From Cruorifilaria tuberocauda (taxonomy: Eukaryota; Nematoda; Chromadorea; Rhabditida; Onchocercidae): 10,249 nucleotides of DNA. Numbering within the stretch: the first letter of the stretch is position 1; each line of letters begins with the position of its first letter. The position numbers were made by a program, and so were the translations under genes. The notes under the pieces are model-generated. The model had not been told where the DNA came from. It saw only the letters and a list, made by a program, of their open reading frames with translations, and made no database searches. This document shows positions 1 to 9,800 of the stretch, piece after piece. The DNA lies in assembly GCA_013365365.1 (NCBI GenBank), contig JABVXU010001094.1, forward strand, positions 1 through 10,249. Reading direction: 5' to 3'.

Positions 1-813
1 CTTTTGATTCAAAATAAAATTTTTTTCATTTCTAATTTTATTCTTTTTGCACTGTAAATAATATTTACTTGGTTATTTAAAAATTTATTTTTATGACTGA
101 ACACCTTGGCTTGAATGAAAACATTTTTGCAGCACATGAATGATTTTATTTTTACTTATTTTCACCATCCAAAATAATATCGTTTCAAAAATTCTCCTTG
201 TTATTGAAATATTCACCTTCTATTTAATTTTTTTTTTTAAATAATAATAAACAATAATATTTTTATTGCAGAAATTTTTTCGAAGATACAGCCGAAAGTT
301 TTGTTAATTGTTTTTCGAAAAATTAGGCTTAATTCATGCGCTATTCCTGTAATGAATTAAGGCAGAGAAAGAAATTTGCATATGTAAATGCTTGTTTACA
401 TCTCAAAGTAGTAAACAAATGAGTATATATGTATTGGAATGTTTCATTTCAGATATGAATTTCATTTGCGAAAGAAAAAAGAAATTAAATACTGCAGAAA
501 AGAATTTCAAAGTTTTTTTTACAAAATTAACAATTTTGGAGCTAACAGAATTTTTCCAATGATTGAATGAATTTAGTTTACAATTAAATTTAAATTGTAA
601 GCTTAACTTATTTAATTTCACTTTGAAATGTAATACAAATATTTGTTTCCAAAACTTTCTTTCCGTTTTTATAATGGCAATTAGCAACAGGAAACAATTA
701 TACTTTTAATTAAGAAAGTGTCTAAATTTGTAGTGATAAAATTAAATATCTAATGAGGCAGATGATTAAGTTGGTTCCAGCTTGAGCATTCCTCTTCCAG
801 TCATGAACGGCTT
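1..813. other. 3' flank of the receptor gene, no certain gene
   Basis: Very AT-rich with many A and T runs. It holds the 3' UTR of the receptor for an unknown length. The minus-strand frame at 687-403 (94 codons, Phe/Lys/Asn-rich) shows no domain or protein-like composition and lies in the presumed 3' UTR. A candidate plus-strand last exon at 272-360 is treated as a finding because its evidence is thin. Confidence 0.6.
705..710 (-). promoter_or_regulatory. Possible ATTAAA polyadenylation signal
   Basis: Reads ATTAAA on the minus strand about 105 bases after the stop at 814. A canonical AATAAA is found only much further on, for example at 267-262 on the minus strand. In sequence this AT-rich such hexamers occur by chance, so this is a candidate only. 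Confidence 0.25.
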
Positions 814-898
814 TTAAAGCGATGAATCCGGTTGAACTGTTGAATTAGCACGTCTGAATTTAAATGATGGCCGAGATGAGTTACGATCCAAATCTTTC
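814..898 (-). CDS. Exon 16: last coding exon, C-terminal 27 residues
   Basis: The acceptor is GACATTTCTAG. One base completes the leucine codon split by the last intron; 27 codons and TAA (816-814) follow. It encodes K-D-L-D-R-N-S-S-R-P-S-F-K-F-R-R-A-N-S-T and ends P-D-S-S-L. The last three residues fit the class I PDZ ligand pattern [S/T]-x-hydrophobic. Support comes from the phase match, clean open frame, higher GC than the surrounding intron, and charge contrast (basic, after the acidic exon 15). Transcript data could show whether this exon is always used. Confidence 0.68.
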
Positions 899-3800
899 CT
901 AGAAATGTCAAATTTTAAATTTGTATTTTATGCTGATATTTTGAAAGTAATTGATTTATAATCAAAGTTGTTTCGCTTTTTTGCTCAGATCATAAGCTCG
1001 AATTCAAAAGATTCAAAATCATGTTGAAAGGAATATTAGAGGGAAAAATGAAAACGATATTAATTATAATAAATATTTCATTGAGTAAATTTCATATTAT
1101 AAACAGAGAATCATTGTTAACATTTTTTAAGCGTTCCAATGATTTTAATAAAATTAATAATACTGATAAAAATTGATAATAATAAGTTTATAGATAAATT
1201 TTGATGATCGAAAACTTTCCCTCAGATAAACCAAAAAGTGAAAAAAGAGAAAGACGCGGATACTTACAAATTATCATGCTTTGATGCCGAACTATCATCC
1301 ACCTTCAAATTCATCAGCATATAATCCTGCCAATCATCATCCTTATCATCAATGTTATCAGCCTGAGAGTTATGCACAAAATCTTCACAATCATCATCAT
1401 CAGTATCAAATTCTGTATTTGCAGTAAAATAAGCTGTCATGCCACTTACACCACTAATAATCGAAACCTATGAACAGCGTTAGGTTCGTTCTCGAATTTA
1501 TAATTATTTTATGCTAATTAATTAATTTTCTGTCTACTCGATAACATATGCTATTAGTAAGTAAACCATTAATTTCTTTATCTATCACAAATTCACTTTA
1601 TCGATTTCAAAAACAATCAGTACTTTACTAACTGGTTAGAAAAGAATGAAAATTTATTCCAGTTATTTTCTATCGGATGTAGAGAAATTTTCAGATATGT
1701 TTTTCAGAAAATGATCGTTTCAAATTTAATTCCAATACAAATTAAAAGATAAAATCGGTAAATACTAATTCAGTCTCTCTGTCATACTTATCCTTTATCA
1801 CTCAAACAAATAATAGCCATCAAAGCGATAAAAAAGGTTTAACTTTTTGCGATGTGATAGTATTTTTGGGCAAAAAATTTTATCGTAATAAATAATTAAA
1901 ATTGTAAATAAATAAGATTTACTCCATGGATAAATTCAGACAACAATGCGATTGTAAGTGATAAGAGCACATTAATAATTAGAAAAAGATACTTTATGAT
2001 ACACTAAAAAGTGAATTAAAATTTGCAGTAATATTTGCTATAACAATTAACAAAACAAATTCATTTCACTATTTTCCCTCTTCTAACTTAGTTAAAACTT
2101 ATTATCTTACTTTTATCTTTACAAAAAATTTCACAATAAGGATTAAATCATTTGAAATTATTGGAAAATGCAAATTCCGACGATATCGAAGAAAATATCT
2201 TTGTTATTTTTGCACTTTCACGTTATTTTTTTCTTTCACATTTTACTTTTCACGTGTTAACTTTCTGTGATTTATTTCACGTCACGCAACACGTGTAGTA
2301 CTATGAAATGGAGCATATATCATAAACCTACTCTTGAATTAGTTGCTTGTGGTTGAATTGTGATTACCGCTTCTACATTTGAAGCATTTCTTAATTTCCT
2401 TGACTGTGAGTCATCAGCATTCTGATCCGCCGGCATATCAGTATCAAGTTGCTGATCCGGTTCCGGCAAAGTGAAATCATTCTTGATTACAGGTGTTTCC
2501 TTATCTTAAAAAAAAACTGAATTTCAATGTTAGCACAATATGATTGCAAAATTGAACAGAAAATTTATTAATATAATTTTTTCGATTTGAAAAATTTCAG
2601 GTTAAATTTCGAAAGAAAATGAAATCCTTTATTTAAATTATTAAAAACGCTATTTTAATTATCAAAATACGTTCTTATCAAAATTACAAAGTAATCAGAT
2701 CAGTAAAGAGTCTCATCCATTTAATTTTATCGTAACTTTTCGAGAACCAAATACATTTTCCGAAGTCCGAACAATACTCGTACTTATTGACGTTTAGTAA
2801 AATTTCAGGTTTTGATCATTTGATAAGGATGATATTATATTCTAGGAAATTTGAGCCTTTGAATCTTCGAATTTGGGAAACCTGGGAAATATTCCTTCTC
2901 TTGATAAAAAATTGAAAAATTCTGATACATTTACATCTCCCATAGTTATTCAGTTAGAAAGAAAGCGGAAAACCTGCCGTTCTTAGCCGGAAGTAATAGC
3001 GAATTTTCTGGATTTTCAGTTGGAACTGAAATTAAGGAAGATATTATATTAATCTGTTAAAAGCGCAGAAATTTTGAAGAGAACTGAACATTCTTGTAGT
3101 CCTATAAAATTTCAATTTTTCAAAAATTATTCAAATAATTTTTAAAGTAAGCAATACCTTCGAGTTCTTCCGATCTCTTCCGTTCTCTATTTTTCGAGAA
3201 AAAGAATATACCAACCAGGATTCCTAATAAAATTAATGTGATAACAAGCGGTATTGTCCACCCTTGAAAAAGGATTATATTAATTAATTGTTAATTAATA
3301 TCTTTTATTAAAATGTAAAGCTTGAATATGAATGATAATTTTTTGCAACTTGCCAAAATTAATATGAATAAATAGAAAAATGTCACACAAAACTTTTCTA
3401 ATCCATTAAAAATTTATGATAAGTAATTAAACTTTCTAATTCATAAGTTAATCATGAATAATATCATTAGGAATAGGCGAAATGTTTAATCTAATCGCTC
3501 ATTTAATCTGACAAATTTATGATCGTATCCTACGTATACATTCTATTCTTGTGACTTATTAACTTTAATTAAGTTTAATTAATTAAGTCATACAATTAGG
3601 CTCTTCGATTTTTCTGTCATTCATCATTTTATCATTCATTTGCTGATAAGGCTCAATGACAAACGGTGAATCCCATAGCGGCGCGTCTACAGTGTTTAAT
3701 ACTGCTGAAATTTTGTAAAAATTTTTTTAATAATTTAAAATTTAAATTTCCTAATGAATAATTGGCAGGAGTTGATAGTATTGTTATCAGCTTTAATTAA

Positions 3801-6800
3801 ATGAAAAGATAATTTATTTGCAAAGTTCTGGTCAGTTTTCAATTCGATTGTATTTTCGGGTATTCAATATATTAGTATTTTAACCGTTCTTTCTCAATTG
3901 AAAGAATTCGCAATGAATTTTCGTAAACTTAACGATCTATGAGTTAAATTAATCTTAGAATATCAACTTAATTAATTATTTTTTCAACCACTCTAAATTG
4001 TTTCCAATTTTTACCGCAATTTGTTGCAAAATTACAACACATTTCTCATAAATCATGCTAAATTATAAATTATCATCATGAATAATAATCAAAAACAAAA
4101 CAAGAGAATAGAAATATTACTTGTAATTGCATAATTGGAATTAGTTGGAAGTGTGAAGATCTTACAGGAATGAAAAGTTAAAACGCTTACGTGGTAAACT
4201 TCCAGGAATTAAAAATGAATTGCATGAACCCAGTTGAATTTTATCACCAATAATTATTACTGATTCAGCAAATTCAAGTTCCGCTCTGTGCAAATATGAA
4301 ATAGGCTTAAAGCGCATGCGTGCAACATTCAGATCAATATCAATATCTGAAAACTTGATTTATCCACAGAGTGGATGTTTCTCACTGATAATTTGTGCGA
4401 ATAACAAAATATTACAAAGCTAATCATATCATAAATTATCATATCATAAGTTAAGAAATCATTTCATGCAGAATTTCATGATGTAAGCCATGCTATTCAT
4501 TTTAATTCTATGTGATATATTAAAATTGTCAACAGCCATAGTCCAATTATGTCAATGAAAATCGTAATATGGCGTAAGCAATTGGTATCAATTCATTATG
4601 CTTATGCAAATATGAAGTAAACTTAAGACCTAAGCGTACGTGAGTGCATGATTTTGAATACGTAATTTTGATGTGAAATTAGAAACATGAAATTAGATTT
4701 CATGATAAAAAGCATTAAGAATTACGATACTATCAGTTAACGATGAAAAAAAAAATTATTTCTGTTTGAATTCTTTCTTATTTAATGCAACTTTGCTCTT
4801 TTTCATAAAATTTTAACTCAAAATATTTCGCCATTTTCTTTCATTTTTCAGATTTAACTCCAAACTTTCAAAGATAAAACTTACTTGATAAGCAACCAGT
4901 ATAATTATACTTTATTATCTTTCCATTATCTCTTGTCCTGTCTGAAATATCTGCGATATATGGCCCACCGAAAGAAAATTTTAGCGCATTTGCAAGCGAT
5001 AAACCAGTTGTTAAATCTGATGGAAAATCATGTTTCCATGAGTCAATCTGAAATTTGATAAATATTTCATCAAATATATTTCTTATAAAAGTAAAAGCAA
5101 TCAATTAATTAAGCAACTGATTAATTCTATTATCGTACTAGCTTATTAATTCAACTGTAAATCACACGTGAACTTGAATTAGCAGTAATATTTTCAAAAG
5201 TTGAAAATTATTAAATGAAAAAATCGTGAAACGTCATACCGTCACTTTTGATAATTTATTGGCTCGGAATATTGAATGAAAATAATGCCGATAACCATCG
5301 TTGTAGTTGTTTGGAAATGTGTAAACAAATGACTTAACACTTGACGTTACGTCAATATTTATTGAACCATTTTTGCACAGTAACACTTGCAACATTCTAA
5401 AAAATTATCTAAAGAGTCACGTCTTATATATTAGACGTACGCTGTTTCGTCTTTGTATTCAATGACGACAAATAATTCATTATGAATTACGTTTAAATAA
5501 TTTTTTATTCATCATTTACGAACTATACTTATATACTTACGACGTACGTGATGCTTTTATGAATGAGAGACGATATCGATGATTTGGGAAAGTATAAATT
5601 TCACGGTTTATAAACCTGTTATGCTTAAAATGAATTGTTGCAAGTATTTGTGGTTTGGTTGGCTTTGTTGACTTTGCCGTATTTGTTGTAGAAAATGCAA
5701 AACTGAATGTTTGTTCGTCAGCTTCATCCCAATCAAAGATTACTTTTTCAAATATTTCAGCTGTATCTAATATTAATACTGAATTACCGGCAAAGTATGC
5801 CCCGCTATCTGTAAATGAAATTATTCATTCAATAGGTAAATAACTTTAAAAAGTCAGAGATTAAAAAAGTTACTTAAAAGAACAATGAATATGTATTGCT
5901 AATTACTTGAAAGAGATTAAAATGCAGAAATTAGGTAAAGTAGAAAAGGAATTCAAAAATTTCACAATTACATTGCCCTTTCATGTTAAATTCGAAATGC
6001 GTACTCGTAATTCACGTATAACAGAACGACTGTAACGTGAGATATGATATTGCATTATCACGTCGGGAGAAAACAAACTGATCAAACAACAGTTTAGGAA
6101 TATTTAGCAAAATTAAATCTGAGAAAAAACGAAGTTACTTTGAAATTCCAAGAGAAAGGGAATAGTGATCGCAATTGCTTGATCAGTTCCAGGTTTCTTA
6201 CTTACTTTACTTACTTCATTTTACTTTCATAATTGTAAAGGGATTTTTATACTTCACAAAACCTACCTTCGTCACAATATTCACCGTAATAGGATGTTCG
6301 AGCGCAATTGCAACTAACACTATTTTCATCATTTTTTGTTGCCATCCATTCCACCAAACAATGTCCGCCATTTTTGCATAAATTTTCAATTTTATGGCAA
6401 CCCATTTCACAACCAAATTTGATCAATCCTTTAAAAAAGTGAAATTGAATCTTTGAAAATAATTTTAATTTCGAAATGGTAAGATGAGTTGAATTAAGAT
6501 CACTTGATTTGCTTAAATTTAACAAAAAAAAACTTTTTTTTATTGTAACTTTTTCATTTTCTACATTACTCATTCGTCATTATTTATTCTTATCAAATAT
6601 CAAATCCTAAATTGATAAATTTTAGAAACGAAAGATGCAAAAGGCTAAAATTAGCATAAATTTAAATTATATTCTAAATTGAATGACTGAAACATATTGA
6701 AAAATGTGTTTGAATATATTGTTTCTAAAATGTTTTCTAAAATTTCTGCTTTTAAATTCCGCATTTCTTTCAAATAATTTTTAACCTGATTTGGTAGGAT

Positions 6801-9800
6801 AATGAGACCAATAGTATTGATCACGCATATCGATTAGCTTTCCACCAATCATTAAACCACGCATGCAACCAAGTAAATTTGGAATGGTTGATCGATAAAT
6901 CGGTTCCAAGTTACCGAAATGGATTTCGGTTGGTACACCTGCGACGAACAATAAAACGTACGGATGATTGAAAGCAACACCATGATCAGTTATTGGTGAA
7001 ACCGGCGGTTGAATAATATCTAAATTTTAGAGAAGTTATTCTATATCTAATTAATCAGTGAGAAGTTAATTTTTTGTGAGATTTAAATTAAAATTTTAGT
7101 TTGAATTTACTGAAAAGTTGAAATCTTAGCACATGGCATATTATCTGTCTTACTTTTCAATGTTCAGGATCTTAAATTTGAAAAAGAATAGTATAAATTA
7201 TATTTCTACTTCGTATTAATTTGAAATTTCAAATTTATTAAAAAAAACTTTAAAATGAAAAATTGTAATAAATTACCGTTTGGATCACCAATAATTTCAA
7301 ACTTTTTAATGAAATTACTGGAAAGAATGCGCTCTTCGGTAATTTGACATATTTCATCGTTAACATTTAATTCGACAGAATCCGACCATTGAAATATCAT
7401 CACTTGAATCCATCTCATTCGACTGTATTCTGTCGAACGAAAAATCAAATTATTAAAAAGTTATTGATATAATCAGTTAAATTTGTTTTTGTGTTGTGAA
7501 ATTCTACCATCAATTAGTAATATTTGTCATTTATGGCATTTAGTTGAACCATTCCGGTTGTTGCATTGTTCGATAAATTATTGATTTCTAAATTAATATC
7601 TAGGAGTAACTGATAACTGATTACTGACTAGATTACTCTTAGTCAGTAATACTATCAATTACTCATAGATGCTAATTTAGAAAGTTATCGACTAGTAGAA
7701 AAGTTTTAGCAACCAAAAAACAATATTTCATAAAAGTTTTTCAAACTTTTATTATTTATATTATTGCAAATTTCACTTACCATTTCCAATTTTAGCAGCA
7801 ACTTCACATCGATAAATGGTGCGATTGAAATTAAGCGTAAGTACTATATGTGAATGATCATATAAGTGTACCTGTTATAGTTATTACTAGTTTGAAATTT
7901 TATTTGAAGCGATTTAATTTCGAATTGTCCTTGAACTACTATTGAAGCAATAACATTTGAATCATTTGAATTGTTTAAAAAAATTGCTCAATTTTTGATT
8001 TTTTGCTAAAAAATTCTAAAGTACGAGTAAAAGAGAATGAATTTATACAAGTGATAAGGCGACTAAAAGGTAATTTAAAAAATGGGTTGAATGAAATTGT
8101 GTACCTGTACAAAGTTATACAACTGATCATGAAGGTAAATGAGTAAAGCATCACGTTGATCAGTGCGAAAACTGAATATGATACGTTGCATTAGTGCATT
8201 TGCAACAGTAATATTTTCAGCTTTCAAGAATGCTTCTTTTGAATCATGAAAACTTACTTCCGTTCCATAATTTATACCTAAAAATTTCCGTCTTTATTCC
8301 TCTTGCAATTGTTACTTTTCTATTCTAATTATTTTTAATTATTACTTTTTAGTTTTAGTCATTTTTAATTATTTAATTATTAATTACAATAAAAATCTGC
8401 ATGATCCAAAAATAAGTTCTCTGATAAGAATATACAAAGCATTCTAAATGAAACGATATTTTATTAATTAATTAGTATTAAAGATAAATTCCATGTCGAT
8501 TATAGTATCATACCGCTTTCAAAATTTCGGGAAAATTTTCAAAATTATTATTAATACTTTTACAACAACTACAAAATCGCACGAAATTACTGTAATAAGC
8601 TACTTACTGTTAGAGGATTACAAATTTAATAGTTATGACTACTCGTTACCATGGCAATGTTTGATCACTTTTTGAGTTGTAAGCATTTCCTTATTGAATT
8701 GCATAAAAATTGAAAATTTGATTTTTTAATAAAATTTAACTTACAGTAATTACAATTACTTTTTTTCTCTTTTACATATTTAATTTTATTAGATTGAATG
8801 AAGGATATGATAAGACAAAGTCATATAAGCATTGTTTATTATAACTTCTAATTACTTTCAGTTGTGAGCTTTTCCGTTCTTTCATTTGAGTGCTTCAAGC
8901 TTTTATAACTTTAGGTTTTAAAACTCAAAGTGCTCATGAAATATACTTCTCAGGTAGAATTTATGTCTTTGCCATAATATTGAATATTCCATTCCTTTAT
9001 ATGAATTGCATTTGTGAATTAAGACAATACGACCTACTGTTTTGACATAAATGTCCCGAATGTACAATAGCGTTGGTACAAACGCAACGTACGACGTCTC
9101 TTTCAAAGTCTTCCTCGCAACGGCTCTCATGTTGACAGTCATGTGACTCACACTTATTCGTACAATCACTCCGTAAGGTTTCATCCACTTCTCTCAACGT
9201 ACCATTTAAAAGTATTTGACGGATACAACCCAAGAAACCGTCACGACCGCTAAAAGAAGCTAATATGAAATTACGAACTTTCAGCGTCAAGCTCATTTTG
9301 TATAAGTTTATATTCCAATCAAGCTTGTAAAAAAAACATTAACTGATAAATTCATTTTTGATTTTCTAGTAAATTCATACGAATGTCATAATAGTCTCAA
9401 TTGCTTTGGCTATAATACTGTTTTATTTCCCAAAAATTATTCCATATGTAGAAAGATCAGATCGTAAATAAAGAAATATTCTTTGGTTTTACTTATATAG
9501 GAGGAACTTTACAGTATAAATCATTCACGTAATCACGTTTGTATCACTGATCTCTACGTATGGTTCCAACGTATCAGATAGGTTTTTCTCTTTCTCTCTT
9601 AGCACGTCTGCGTGATATATTATTCAGTCGTTTATCTCTAGATGATTTCCGGTGATTTTCTTAGACAGTATGTTTAAGTAATTCTTTATGCAATTTATAT
9701 GGAATGTATAAAATGCCACGTTACTCACATTGCGCAGTCAATCTCAATCAAATCTGGAGTAAATCTCTCAGATATTTCCGCTCTCTGAGGGAAATGAATG

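Noticed and set aside
403..687. Minus-strand frame of 94 codons
   Set aside because: Phe/Lys/Asn-rich composition typical of translated AT-rich DNA; no domain, no splice support, lies in the presumed 3' UTR.
1265..1422. Plus-strand frame rich in His, Tyr, Asn and Gln opposite exon 15
   Set aside because: It is a mirror of the Asp-rich (GAT/GAC) coding of exon 15. The minus frame has matching splice phases and continues the receptor.
2505..2517. Upstream TTCAG as acceptor of exon 14
   Set aside because: It would put T-T-T-T-A-A, an in-frame TAA, before the coding part; the AAG acceptor 12 bases later is the only one that works.
5419..5438. Small hairpin ACGTCT / AGACGT in the intron between exons 8 and 9
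   Set aside because: Only six base pairs; short palindromes like this are common and nothing links it to a function.
6175..6381. Plus-strand frame opposite the second EGF exon
   Set aside because: Shadow of exon 7, whose six EGF cysteines and split codons settle the strand.
8493..8675. Plus-strand frame of 60 codons in an intron
   Set aside because: No recognisable motif, no splice or promoter context, and low complexity; chance frame.
9250..9296. ATG at 9296 as the start of an EGF-containing protein
   Set aside because: The strong acceptor TTCTTTTAG at 9258-9250 and the phase match with the NDGxWH exon show that the bases before 9249 are intron.
9580..9601. Pyrimidine tract ending in CTTAG that looks like a plus-strand splice acceptor
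   Set aside because: No open plus-strand exon of coding character follows; one such tract is expected by chance in AT-rich introns.
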